DNA of 64,000 bases from Dama dama (lineage: Eukaryota > Chordata > Mammalia > Artiodactyla > Cervidae), in contig NC_083710.1 in the NCBI RefSeq assembly GCF_033118175.1, positions 43,493,501 through 43,557,500 on the forward strand, read 5' to 3'. A model generated the notes under the pieces. It was not told the origin of the DNA. It worked only from the letters and a program-made list of their open reading frames with translations, and did not search any database. A program made the translations under genes and the position numbers. Every line of letters starts with the position of its first letter. The stretch's first letter is position 1. Below are positions 10,786 to 21,815 of this stretch, in pieces.

Positions 10786-11665
10786 AGACATCTCATTTTC
10801 CAAGTACGCACTCCTGTAGTCATGTGATTTTTAACCATTTTTAAAAATAATTTAAAATAATAAAGGAAAGATCACCAGAGTTAAAAAAATATATATATAG
10901 CATTAAAACAAGTGTCTGAGTGTGTTAACTTCCCAGGCAAGGAATTGCCTGGCAGTGATGTGTGCTGTGTAGCTCCACTGATTCAGGGAAAGAAACCCAG
11001 GATTTTAAGTGCTGGACCCACTTAGTGGTGCAAGAAACATGGAGAGAGTTGGCTGGGGCTGGTGGTAGTTTCAAGCAAGTTATGCTAAGGATAGAGAACC
11101 AGCTCCCTGGATTGAATTTCATTTGTTAAGTCATTGCACAATTTAAATGCAATAATCAGAAAAGTCTTCAGCTAGTTCCCATAAAGCTCTGGCATCTTTA
11201 GATCACTGAAGGTTCATAGTTCTTTACTAGTTTCTTTTGGTTAGAACCAGTTGTGGTAACAGAGCATCAGTTTTAATATCTCCTAGATGAATACTTTTAT
11301 AAGCATCACACATTTATTTTACAATAGAATAATCAAGAAAGCAGAGTAAACAAGCAAAATACCAAACAATGCTAATTATTTTCTAATTATATAGAACACT
11401 GTCACAAAAATAAAATGAATAAAACCTTTATCTTTAATAAACATTACTTCATTTAAATTTTCTTTAAAATATCCCTCAGCTGTCAGGTAAGAGATATGCT
11501 AAAATATGATTTTTATATAAGGTTTATTCTTTAAAAGCTTATTTTTTCCAAAAAACAGTTACCAACAGAATTTAGTTTTGTATGTCACAGGGAAGGGTAT
11601 TATGCTAAAAGCTGGATATACAAAAGTGCCCGAAATGAGGTCTCTACCGAGGTATAGGAGGAAAG
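10786..11665. other. Unassigned intergenic DNA
   Basis: AT-rich, with a short ATATATATATA run at about 10890. No gene or repeat recognised. Confidence 0.5.
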
Positions 11666-11895
11666 AGAACTAATATTTATTGTGTTTAGAAAATTAGCAG
11701 TTACATATTTCTTACATTTAACGAAAATACCTTTAATCCTTGGATATTATTATCTCCACTTTTCACAGGGGGAAATTGAAATTCAGAAAAATTAAATAGC
11801 CTGTCCCTGTTTTTACAAGTTTAAGCAGCAAAGTCAGCATTAGAGCAGGTGTGTTTGATCCCAAACCTCAAACTCATTTCTGAACAGCATGCTGC
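11666..11895 (-). mobile_element. MIR SINE
   Basis: A long, well-ordered reverse MIR: AATATTTATTGTGTTTAGAA, TTTAATCCTTGGATATTATT, the core GGGGGAAATTGAAATTCAGA and TTAAATAGCCTGTCCCTG, then AGCAGCAAAGTCAGCATTAG. It covers most of the element. Confidence 0.8.
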
Positions 11896-12205
11896 TTACA
11901 GTTCAGAATCATCTAGAAAAAATCATAAGTAGGAGAACTAAAAGAAAAATAAGCTTCTTTCAAATATTTACTGAAGTACTACATTTAATTCAACAGCTAT
12001 GCATGTAAAAACACAAAACGCAACCATTTAAAATTATCCCAACATACGAAAATATGAAGTAAGGGCTAATCCTATCAGAATATATTCATGTCTTTACTTT
12101 CCTGAAATATAAGTTCAAATAAGTGTACCCATAATAGTAAGTCTTTGAGTTTAAAATTTTGATCCTATCTAATCAGAAAAGTCTCTAAACAAAGTTTGAT
12201 TGCGC
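11896..12205. other. Unassigned AT-rich DNA
   Basis: Nothing recognised. Confidence 0.5.
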
Positions 12206-12640
12206 ACTGTTAAAAAGAAGACAGCAGACCCAAAATGGAGTCGCTTATGTAAGCCCCACAGCACCAAACCAAGACTCAGAGTGTCGGCTCTCCAAGAAAC
12301 AGAATCTTAAACCTGTGAATCAGGAGTCACCCAGTCTGATCAGCACCAGTGAGATAATCATCCTGATAGATTCCTGTCATTCCCTAAATGAAAACAGCTT
12401 ATGATTACCAAGCCCCTCTTTTATCTACTACAACTTGTTCCTGACACAGAGGTCTGTGGAGCTTCTTGAGCTCACTGCTTTCTTGCTGCCTCTGGAGGTC
12501 TTTCTGGATCCTGACTCTGCAGATTTGCTTTATGAGTTTTCACACTTTATTTGAGCATTTCTTTTTTCAGACTTGTTCCGACTTCAGAATCAGTCTGGAT
12601 CTGGGGTCAGACTGGGTCTGACTGAAACTGAACAGGATCC
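12206..12640 (+). mobile_element. Possible ERV LTR
   Basis: It opens TGTTAAAAAGAAGACAGCAG and continues ACCCAAAATGGAGTCGC, a style of U3 start common in ruminant ERV LTRs. A later part (GAGCTTCTTGAGCTCACTGC) resembles an R region. No polypurine tract, primer-binding site or second LTR could be established, and the 3' limit is a guess. Confidence 0.4.
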
Positions 12641-13535
12641 AGTGTGGAGCCTCAGGTGAGTAGAATGTTATTTTAAAGCTGAACAATCAGGTTAATTTTA
12701 CCAAAGATAGTCTTGAATTACAGTGCCTTCAGAGGAGAATTTTTAACTACATAAGCTTTTGCCCTTACCAAGTATCCTAGAGAGAAAGGGGTCTCAGCCA
12801 AGCATTTACCACAAAGGGTAGGAGGAAAAAGACTTTTCCTCTTCTGCAGGTGGCCACAATGAGACCTACTCCTTCATCCAGCTCATTCAGAGCCTGCAGA
12901 CACAGGATCCTGGGAAAAGTGGCAGACACCAGCAAAGGGAAAAATTCTTACCAGAGTCAGCTCTCCCAGATCTCTACTGTAGTGCCTGATTGAGAGACAG
13001 AGGTACAATTTTATGTTGTCCCTTCCTTTCCAAATTCAGATTGGCAGGCAAAAAAAGTTGTAAGAATTCAATCTTTGAATTGGGACTTGTGAATTTGCTT
13101 TCAGGTACCCATTTTTTGTAGATCCTTTCCAACCCAGGGACAGCTAGTGCCTTCTTGTTCATCTTGTTATTGCGTCCTGAAATTCATGTTGGATGGGCAC
13201 CCCCCAAATATAGCTGTACAGAAATGTGGGCACATTTCATTTGCAGCTTGGGTCCTAATGTTGCTGCCAGCTCTGAGGGAACTGCTTTCTTGTTTATCGT
13301 TGGGAGTGACTCTGAAACTTGGGAGCAGAGTATCCTTTGCATCTTTTCTGGGGACTCCTTTTACTTCCAAGGTGTTGCTTATTATTGCCAGGAATATTTA
13401 TTTCTCCCAACTAAAACCAGACTAGATATGTTAAAGGATTTTCATTTTAAATTAGCTCTGTGGTCAAAAGTTGACAAAATGGGCAGCTGATTTTCAGAGC
13501 CTGAAGGCCTCCTCCCCTAAATGAAAATGAAACCA
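12641..13535. other. Unassigned sequence, possibly ERV-derived
   Basis: Less AT-rich than its surroundings, with overlapping frames of 92 and 111 codons at 13147-13490 that show no domain I recognise. It could be internal ERV sequence linked to the preceding LTR candidate or unrelated unique DNA. Confidence 0.35.
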
Positions 13536-15950
13536 TTCAGTTCAGTTCAGTTCAGTTCAGTTCAGTTCAGTCGCTCAGTCATGTCTGACTCTTTGCCACC
13601 CCATGAATTGCAGCACGTCAGACCTCCCTGTCCATCACAAACTCCTGGAGTTTACTCAAACTCATCCCCATCGAGTCGGTGATGTCATCCAGCCATCTCG
13701 TCCTCTGTCATCCCCTTCTCCTCCTACCCCCAAGCCCTCCCAGCATCAGGGTCTTTTCCAATGAGTCAGCTCTTCGCATGAGGTGGCCAAAGTACTGGAG
13801 TTTCAGCTTCAGCATCAGTCCTTCCAATGAACACCCAGGACTGATCTCCTTTAGGATGGACTGGTTGGATCCCCTTGCAGTCCAAGGGACTCTCAAGAGT
13901 CTTCTCCAACACCACAGTTCAAAAGCACCAATTTTTCGGTGCTCAGCTTTCTTTACAGTCCAACTCTCACATCCGTACAAGACCACTAGAAAGACCATAG
14001 CCTTGACTAGATGGACCTTTGTTGGCAAAGTAATGTCTCTGCTTTTTAATACACTATTTAGGTTGGTCATAGCTTTTCTTCCAAGGAGTAAGCGTCTTTT
14101 AATTTCATGACTGCAGGCACCATCTGCAGTGATTTTGGAGCCCAAAAAAATAAAGTCTGACACTGTTTCCACTGTCTCCCCATCTATTTCCCACGAGATG
14201 ATGGGACCAGATGCCATGATCTTAGTTTTCTGAATGTTAAACTTTAGGCCAACTTTTTCACTCTCCTCTTTCACTTTCATCAAGAGGCTCTTTAGTTCCT
14301 CTTCAATTTCTGCCATAAGGGTGGTGTCATCTGCATATCTGAGGTTATTGACATTTCTCCCAGCAATCTTGATTCCAGCTTGTGCTTCTTCCAGCCCAGC
14401 GTTTCTCATGATGTACTCTGTATATAAGTTAAATAAGCAGGGTGACAATATACAGCCTTGACGTACTCCTTTTCCTATTTGGAACCAGTCTGTTGTTCCA
14501 TATCCAGTTCTAACTATTGCTTCCTGACCTGCATACAGGTTTCTCAAGAGGCAGGTCAGGTGGTCTGGTATTCCCATCTCTTTCAGAATTTTCCACAGTT
14601 TATTGTGATCCACACAGTTGAAGGCTTTGGCATAGTCCATAAAGCAGAAATAGATGTTTTCTGGAACTCTCTAGCTTTTTCGATGATGCAGCAGATATTG
14701 GCAATTTGATCTCTGGTTCCTCTGCTTTTTCTAAAACCAGCTTGAACATCTGGAAGTTCTCGGTTCACATATTGCTGAAGCCTGACTTGGAGAATTTTGA
14801 GCATTACTTCACTAGCGTGTGAGACAAGTGTAATTGTGCGGTAGTTTGAGCATTCTTTGGGATTGCCTGTCTTTGGGATTGGAATGAAAACTGACCTTTT
14901 CCAGTCCTCAGGCCACTGCTGAGTTTTCCAAATTTGCTGGCATATTGAGTGCAGTACTTTCACAGCATCATCCTTCAGGATTTGAAATAGTTGAACTGGA
15001 ATTCCATCGCATCCACTTGCTTTGTTGGCAGTGATGCTTTCTAAGGCCCACTTGACTTCACATTCCAGGATGTCTGGCTCTAGGTGAGTGATCACACCAT
15101 TGTGATTATCTGGGTCGTGAAGATCTTTTTTGTACAGTTCTTCTGTGTATTCTTGCCACCTGTTCTTAATATCTTCTGCTTCTGTTAGGTCCATATAATT
15201 TCTGTCCTTTATTGAGCCCATTTTTGCATGAAATGTTCCCTTGGTATCTCTAATTTTCCTGAAGAGATCTCTAGTCCTTCTCATTCTATTGTTTTCCTCT
15301 GTTTCTTTGCATTGATCGCTAAGGAAGGCTTTCTTATCTCTCCTGGCTTTTCTTTGGAACTCTGCATCCAAATGAGAATATCTTTCCTTTTCTCCTTTGC
15401 TTTTTGCTTCTCTTCATTTCACAGCTATTTGTAAGGCCTCCTCAGACAACCATTTTGCCTTTTTGCATTTCTTTTCCATGGGGATGGTCTTGATCCCTGT
15501 CTCCTATACAATGTCACAAACCTCCATCCATAGTTAGTTCATCAGGCTCTCTGTCTATCAGATCTAGTCCCTTAAATCTGTTTATCACTTCCACTGTATA
15601 GTCATAAGGGATTTGATTTAGGTCATACCTGAATGGTCTAGTGGTTATCCCTAGTTTCTTCAATTTAAGCCTGAATTTGGCAATAAGGAGTTCATGATCT
15701 GAGCCACAGTCAACTTCCAGTCTTGTTTTTGCTGACTGTATAGAGTTTCTCCATCTTTGGCTGCAAAGAATATAATCAATCTGATTTCGGTGTTGACCAT
15801 CTGGTGATGTCCATGTGTAGAGTCTTCTCTTGTGTTGTTGGAAGACGGTGTTTGCTATGACCAGTACGTTCTCTTGGCAAAACTCTGTTAGCCTTTGCCC
15901 TGCTTCAGTCAGTACTCCAAGGTGAAATTTGCCAGTACCCAATTTATCTT
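13536..15950 (-). mobile_element. BovB LINE, 2.4 kb, 5'-truncated
   Basis: The 3' tail is seen as seven perfect TTCAG units at 13536-13570. The element then runs to about 15950, where BovB similarity stops within the endonuclease region (consensus elements of the family are about 3.2 kb). It is the largest minus-strand BovB of the window. No target duplication could be fixed. The tail pentamer is the sequence recognised by the RTE retrotransposition machinery in family models. Confidence 0.95.
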
Positions 15951-15960
15951 TTAGCAACAT
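13708..15960 (-). pseudogene. BovB endonuclease/reverse transcriptase remnant
   Basis: Three separated frames keep large parts of the BovB protein. The 5' frame (15514-15960) carries the end of the APE-type endonuclease, with the intact GSDHELLIAKF motif. The middle frame (14583-15371) has the N-terminal RT blocks (VFIPIPKTGNPKECSNYRTI, LPDVQAGFRKSRGTRDQIAN). The 3' frame (13708-14640) holds DYAKAFNCVDHNKLW, GVRQGCILSPCLFNLYTEYI and the catalytic RYADDTTLM, then the C-terminal WCWRRLLRVPWTARGSNQSI block. The polymerase YADD is intact, and in motif A the first D is kept while KAFD has become KAFN. At least two frame breaks and a stop between frames make it non-functional. Confidence 0.93.
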
Positions 15961-17795
15961 AAAGCTTCCTATCTTAAATTTTTTAAGTTTCTTAACATTT
16001 TAAAGTTGGAAATGTTTTTACAATAATGTTTCTCTAAAAATAAAAACTAAATAAAACCACTTGATTCACATTTAATGCCCACTTTTTTAAGGCATATATT
16101 TAACTAATATTTTCACAAAACTTTTTATTAATCATTTATAATGAATCTCTTGAATAACTACAAATATCCTTTCTCTCGAAAAGAATATGAACAGAGTATC
16201 ATATAATATACTAGGATCTTTTTTCAACCCTGAAATTTTTCCAAAACCCCAAATAAAATAAAGTGAGTTGAAAGTGGGGAACAACCTTTGTATTCTGCAT
16301 TGCTGTTCAGTTGTGAAGAAAATAACCTAACAGGATATAAATTTAAAATACTATCCAGCTTGCAATTGTTTCAAAAAGTATATTCAAATATTTTATAACT
16401 AATTATGTACTAACCAAAAACAAATTACTTCAATCAAACTCACGGGGTAATATGATTACACTCTGCTTGAGGAGGATCAGGTCAGTTTCAGGCCTGCTTA
16501 AGGCCCCATTACTTCCCTGTCTGTGCAAAGAATGAACAGCTTGATCTCATAGGGCTTTTCACACCCTTTAATAGACTACCCCCTTTCATTCTTCATTTGT
16601 TTTTTCCAGACCACAAAAGTTCTTTATGGTAAAGAAACCATTACATGTGTTTACTGTGAGGAAATTTCTCCTAATTAAATTGTTGCCTTTTTACCCTTAT
16701 GGAGGCTAAGAATAAAGGGTACTAATGGGAGCAGATTTAAGCAGATTAATTGATAAAGAATCTGTGTTGCTAATTGCTCTGCTGCTCTGAAAAATCCCTG
16801 GATCATCAAGAGCAGGGTATATGCAGAACATTTGAAGCATGTGAATATGATATATAATTCGTGTTACATCAAGTAAAAGAGTAATAATTCTTTTTGTCAG
16901 AGATCATTAAGCTTCCCTCCTTCTCTTAAACTTCTGTAATCCAGAGTGCTTCAAGAATGTTTCGGGTAACACAGGTCCCAGATTTTTGTCAGCCCTGCCA
17001 TCTACTATTTGAAGATTAAAGAAGATAGACTACTTTATAAATACAAAAACATGTATTTTAAATAAAACAGAGTTGTTTTCCACACAGAGGCTTTTAACGG
17101 TCACATATTATTACTTTCTCTTATTATGGACTACATTATGAAGTATTTTTTATTCTGTGCATCTACAAAGAAAAGTTTAGAAGTACCAATCGGAAGACAT
17201 AAGCTCTACCTAATGTTAAATATTGCCAAGCATAACTGCTGTGAATAAAGCAGTTAATTTTACCTTCAGAGACGTAAGAAAAGAAAAAAAGTTCATTTTT
17301 TAAATATGTCAACAGGTATTATGAGGTTTCTGAAATCAGTAACATTGAATATAAAGAGACATGGACAGTCATTCGATGTAAAGAGTGAGAAGTAACACCT
17401 CACATTTGTATGAAAATTGTCTTTACTATTTTTAAACCTTTCCTTTTCAGGCTCACAACTGTTTCAGGGATCTACCTGCTGTGCTTGTTTATAGTGATTA
17501 CATAGAACAAGCAAAACAACTGTTTTATGTTGAGCCTTTCCAGTTTTATCTAAGCAGGGCAATTGCAGCTGATTAAATTGTGCAAAGGACATTGAGATGC
17601 AGTGTATTCAGTCTTAATGTATATTTCCTCTTTAAATTATACATCTTAACAGTACTTTTTACAAAAAAACAAAAACAAAACAAAACTGTGGTCTAGAGTA
17701 GGCATTTCAAATTATTTGTTCAATTTAGTTCTTGAATGTAAAATCTAATGATAACATATAAATTGGTTCTCTTTATTTTTTTTTTTCCCTCAAAG
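15951..17795. other. AT-rich intergenic DNA
   Basis: About 1.8 kb with no recognised repeat or gene. A block at 16440-16640 is slightly less AT-rich. A-rich low-complexity sequence (CAAAAACAAAACAAAAC) lies at about 17665-17687. Confidence 0.5.
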
Positions 17796-17965
17796 TATTG
17801 GTGTTCAAATTATAGTCTGCATATGGGCAATGTTAAAATGTAGATTCCTACCCTGACTTTCCAGAGATTCTAATTCAATAGGTCTGGAGCAGTTGTCTGT
17901 ACATTTCTCAAGCTCTTAAACTCTAGGTAGTCTGGCATATATTTTGACAAAATGTGCTTCTAGCA
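17796..17965. mobile_element. hAT-Charlie MER5/MER20-like relic
   Basis: TTAAAATGTAGATTCCTACC, then CCAGAGATTCTAATTCAATA and GGTCTGGAGCAGTTG match the conserved core of MER5/MER20-type non-autonomous hAT elements. Terminal inverted repeats are no longer clear. Confidence 0.65.
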
Positions 17966-18335
17966 AATTGAGGCAGTAATCTGAACAGTCAGATTTACAT
18001 ATGCATACCTGCTTACTTCCCCAACAAAAGGCACCCTCTCTTCAGAGAGTCTTCTCTTTAAGGAAAAGCAACTATGTCCTGACAGGACATAATAGAGAAA
18101 ACAGAAAGAACTAAATTATTTAATGAGGATAGAATGATCAGATGTAGGGTATTCGTAATCCCATTTCTCTGTTTCCTGGCTAATCACTGGCAGTGATATT
18201 TTTAAACAATGAATGACTGCCTTCCAAATAGCAAAAGAAACTAGTATCAAAAGCTAACCCTCTAATATTAAAAAAACAAAGCCAATAGATAATAGATATC
18301 ACTGTATAATGTAATGTTTGACTCTTAGACTGGAA

Positions 18336-18353
18336 TTTTTTTTTTTTTTTTTT
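18336..18353. repeat. Poly(T) run
   Basis: Eighteen consecutive T bases. It may be the tail of a minus-strand retrocopy, but no body could be identified. Confidence 0.85.
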
Positions 18354-18466
18354 AATTTAAAGCTGGTCATTTCTGGTCCAGCAAAACCTTGGTAGGAATA
18401 AAGAAAAATTAGGCAGTATCTATCAAATCTGAAATCATCATAATCTTTTACCTAGAAATCTTACTT

Positions 18467-18944
18467 TAAAATTTATTTTTTATTGAAGTAGTGTTGATTT
18501 ACAATATTGTGTTAGTTTCTGGTCTATAGCAAAGTGATTTAGTTATACATGACATATGTATATGTATATATATTTTTATATTCTTTCTCATTTTGCTTTA
18601 TTACTGGATGTTGAATATAGTTCCCAATACCATGTGTGTGCTAAGCTGCTTCAGTTGTGTTCAACTCTGTGCAACCCTATGGATTGTAGCCCACCAGGTT
18701 CCCCTGTCCATAGGATTCTCCAGGCAAGAATACTGGAGTGGGTTGCCATTTCCTTCTCTAGGCCCTATACGATACAGTGGGACTTTGTTGTTTAGCCATT
18801 CTTTTTTATTTTTTTTTTAACTGATAAAGCTTTTTTACCTTTTTACATGTCATTCCCAAACTCCCAGTCTATCCCTCCCGTCCACCTTTCCCCACTGATA
18901 ACCATAAGTTAATTCTCTAAGTCTGAGTGTATATTTTTGTTCTA
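18467..18944 (-). mobile_element. L1 3' UTR (older mammalian type) with nested SINE
   Basis: The minus strand reads as an L1 3' UTR: on the plus strand, TTTATTTTTTATTGAAGTAG, TTTACAATATTGTGTTAGTT, GGATGTTGAATATAGTTCCC and, after a SINE, CCCTATACGATACAGTGGGA. A later block resembles ATCCCTCCCGTCCACCTTTC. The coding part is absent or beyond the mariner border at 18947. Confidence 0.75.
18631..18762 (-). mobile_element. Bov-tA SINE, 5'-truncated, inside L1
   Basis: The complement of the SINE body (GTGCTAAGCTGCTTCAGTTG, GGATTCTCCAGGCAAGAATA) is present, but the tRNA-like head is missing. Flanks CCCAATAC (18623-18630) and CCCTATAC (18763-18770) form an 8-bp target duplication with one mismatch. 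The surrounding L1 sequence fits across that duplication, so the SINE is younger than the L1. Confidence 0.88.
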
Positions 18945-19470
18945 TATTAGGTTGGTGCAAAAGTAATTGTAGTTTTGCATTTTTAAACGTTGCCATTTGG
19001 TATTGGAATATATTCTTAAGTAAATGTGGTCATTTTAATGGGCATTTCTTGCTTTATTTATTATTTTTTTGCTAATGACTTATTACTTGCTATTTATTTT
19101 ATATTAATATTTATTCTAGACTATAGAAATGATGTTAGACAAAAGCAAATTTGAGGAATATTTTTATTCACATTCAAAATGAGTTATAAAGCAGCAGAGA
19201 CAACTCACAACATCAGTAATGCATTTGGTCCCGGAACTGATAACAAACATACAGTGCTATGGTAGTTTAAGAAGATTTGCAAGGGGGAGAAGAGCCTTGA
19301 ATATGAGGAGAACAGTGGCTGTCAGTGGTCAGTTGAGAAGATCATCAAAGCTGATCCTCTTACAACTATACAAGAAGTTGCAGAAAAACTCAGCATTGAC
19401 CATTCTATAGTCATTTGGCATTTGAAGAAAATTGGACAGGTGAAAAAGCTCATTAAGTCGGTGCCTCATG

Positions 19471-20588
19471 AACTGACCACAAATCAAACAAAAAATAACT
19501 TTGAAGTGTCATCTTCTTTTACTCTATGAAACAACAAAGAGATGGAAATACCAGGCCAGTTTACCTGCCTCCTGAGAAACCCATATGCAGATCAAGATGC
19601 AACAGTTAGAACTGGACCTAGAACAACAAACTGGTTCCAAACTGGGAAGGGGGTATGTCAAGGCTGTATATTGTTACCCTGCTTATTTAACTTATATGCA
19701 GAGTACATCATGAGAAATGCTGGGATGGATGAAGCACAAGCTGGAATCAATATTCCTGGGAGAAATATCAATAACCTCAGATATGCAGATGATACCACCC
19801 TTATGACAGAAAGCAAAGAGGAACTAAAGAGCCTCTTGATGGAAGTGAAAGAGGAGAGTGGAAAAGTTGGCTTAAAACCTAACATTCAAAAAACAAAGAT
19901 TATGGCATCCAGTCCAATCACTTCATGGCAAATATATGGGGAAAATTTTTTCTCTCAAATAACTACAGGTAGTGATTGTAGCCATGAAATTAAAAGATAC
20001 TCGCTCCTTGAAAGAAAAGTTATGACAGAGCTAGACTGTATTAAAAAGCAGAGACATCAATTGTTGACAAAAGTCCATCTTGTCAAAGCTATGCTTTCTA
20101 GTAGTCATGTATGAATGTGAAAGCTGGACCATAAAGAAGGCTGAGCACAGAATTGATGCTTTTGAACTGTGGTGTTGGAGAAGACTCTTGAGAGTCCCTT
20201 GGACTGCAAGGAAATCAAATCGGTCAATCCTAAAGGAAATCAGCCCTAAATGCTCATTGGAAGGCCTGATGCTGAAGCTCCAATAGTTTGGCCACCTGAT
20301 ACAAAGAGCTGACTCACTAGAAAAGTCTCTGTTGCTGGGAAGACCTGAAGGCAGGAGGAGAAGGGGGCAACAGAGGATGAGATGGTTGGATGGAATCATT
20401 GTCTCTATGGACATGAGTTTGATCAAACTCTAGGAGATAGTGAAGGGCAGGGAAGCCTGGTGTGCTGCAGTCCATGAGGTCACAAAGAATTGGAGATGAC
20501 TGAACAACTAAACAACAACAGGACCCAACTGCAAATCAGAAAATTGTTTTGAAATGGCATCATCTCTTCTTCTATGCAGTAACAACAA
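19471..20588 (+). repeat. Long target duplication around BovB
   Basis: Mariner sequence at 19471-19537 (AACTGACCACAAATCAAAC...TGAAACAACAA) is repeated at 20527-20588 (AACTGCAAATCAGAAAATTG...CAGTAACAACAA). The two copies align over nearly their whole length with small gaps and flank the BovB. They are about 67 and 62 bp long. Target duplications of this length are exceptional for LINEs. Confidence 0.8.
19535..20520 (+). mobile_element. BovB LINE fragment inside mariner
   Basis: It begins in the RT region (AGAGATGGAAATACCAGGCC) and ends with a decayed tail at about 20515. The frame 19542-20114 keeps TGKGVCQGCILLPCLFNLYA and the polymerase motif RYADDTTLMTESKEELKSLL with YADD intact. After 20114 the coding sequence shifts frame and continues as MYECESWTIKKAEHRIDAFE-like sequence. 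It is younger than the mariner that surrounds it. Confidence 0.93.
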
Positions 20589-21249
20589 ACCGTTTCTCAA
20601 TCAGATTATGATATGCGATGAAAAGTGGATTTTATACGACAACTGACAATGACCAGCTCAGTGATTGGACCGAGAAGTTCCAAAACACTTCCCAAAGCCA
20701 ATCTTGCACAAAAAAAAAAAAATCATGGTCACTGTTTGGTGGTCTGCTGCTGGTCTGATCCACTACAGCTTCTGAATCCTGGTGAAACCATTACATCTGA
20801 GAAGTATGCTCTGCAAATTGATAAGACATACTGAAAACTGCAATGCCTGCAGCCAGAATTGGTCAACAGAAAGGGCCCAATTCTTCTCCACAACAATGCT
20901 CAACCATAGGTTGCACAACCAACACGTCAAAAGTTAAACAAATATGTTTACAAAGTTTTGCCTCATCTGCGATTTTCACCAGACCACCCACCAACAGACT
21001 ACCACTTCTTCAGGCATCTCAACAACTTTTTGCAGGATGCTTCCACAACCAGCAGAGATGCTTTACAAGAGTTCTTTCAATCCTGAAGCATGGATCTTTA
21101 TACTAGGAATAAATAAACTTATTTCTCATTGGCAAAAATATGTTGATTGTAATTGTCCCTATTTTGATTAATAAAGATGTGCTTGAGCCTAGTTATAGTG
21201 ATTTAAAATTCACATTCCAAAATCATATTGTTTTTATACCAACCTAATA

Positions 21250-21666
21250 ATTAAGTGACCTTTAGCAACCTTTTAAGAAGTTTTTCTAAAAAATAAAGCA
21301 TAAATTTACTAAGTAGATAGCAAGAAAAAATTAAGACAAACTATCCAATAGTATGAAAATGCTTAAAAAACATATGATTCAATATCCTGTTAGCCCATAA
21401 ATCTTAGTAAATATGCCAGTCACAACATTAATGATGAAATTGGTTACCTAGTAAAAGCTACATATTTCACTTAAGACTCATTTCAGACTGTTGAGAGATA
21501 CCTCTCATCTATCATTTGGAGTGACCTGTTGTATGCTTCCATGTGTTCATGGGAGGTATCAAGCCTGTCTTGTGGACAGTGGAGGTTAAGGTTCTACATG
21601 TTGTAATCCAAGGGGCAGGGAGGAAATTTCTTATGTAACTTATTTCAGAAAACTAGCGGTGGTGCT
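21250..21666. other. Unassigned intergenic DNA
   Basis: AT-rich, nothing recognised; a slightly GC-richer block lies at 21540-21640. Confidence 0.5.
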
Positions 21667-21798
21667 ACAGTAAATATAGGGAGGTGGGGGAGGGTTCAGG
21701 ATGGGGAACACATGTAAATCTATGGCTGATTCATGTCAATGTATGGCAAAAACCACTACAATACTGTAAAGTAATTAACCTCCAACTAATAAAAATAA
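21667..21798 (+). mobile_element. L1 3' end (bovine type)
   Basis: It reads GGGTTCAGGATGGGGAACAC, GGCTGATTCATGTCAATGTA, CAATACTGTAAAGTAATTAA and ends in an A-rich tail AATAAAAATAATG. Only about 130 bp of the element is present. Confidence 0.85.
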
Positions 21799-21815
21799 TG
21801 ATTTTTCTTGATAAA

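Larger units (their letters stand above)
19129..21174 (+). pseudogene. Mariner transposase, dead
   Basis: The frame starts at ATG 19129 or 19132 and ends after ...GINKLISHWQKYVDCN-like sequence at 21174. The first catalytic Asp is kept in the ICDEKWILYD motif (GAT at 20617-20619). The second Asp of the DD34D triad has become Asn (LHNNAQP, AAC at 20892-20894). The third Asp is kept (TDYHFF, GAC at 20997-20999); it lies exactly 35 codons after the Asn, which fixes the identity of the lost residue. Frameshifts, stops and the BovB insertion also break the gene. An A-run at 20709-20722 marks one damaged place. Confidence 0.88.
18947..21247 (+). mobile_element. Mariner DNA transposon (Hsmar1-like), split by BovB
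   Basis: The left inverted repeat is TTAGGTTGGTGCAAAAGTAA and the right end is the inverted TTTTTATACCAACCTAA. Each end is flanked by TA (18945-18946 and 21248-21249), the duplicated target of the Tc1/mariner superfamily. Without the BovB and the duplicated target the element is about 1.25-1.3 kb, the usual mariner size. The end sequence is that of the Hsmar1 group, known in mammals. It inserted just beside, or at the end of, the L1 3' UTR at 18467-18944. Confidence 0.92.

Noticed and set aside
13679..14709. Opposite-strand frames across BovB (serine- and leucine-rich, recurring in every BovB copy)
   Set aside because: They are antisense shadows of the BovB coding sequence and recur wherever the element occurs.
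13708..15960. Long reading frames that could be taken for host genes
   Set aside because: All carry BovB endonuclease or reverse-transcriptase motifs and are broken; they are transposon remnants.
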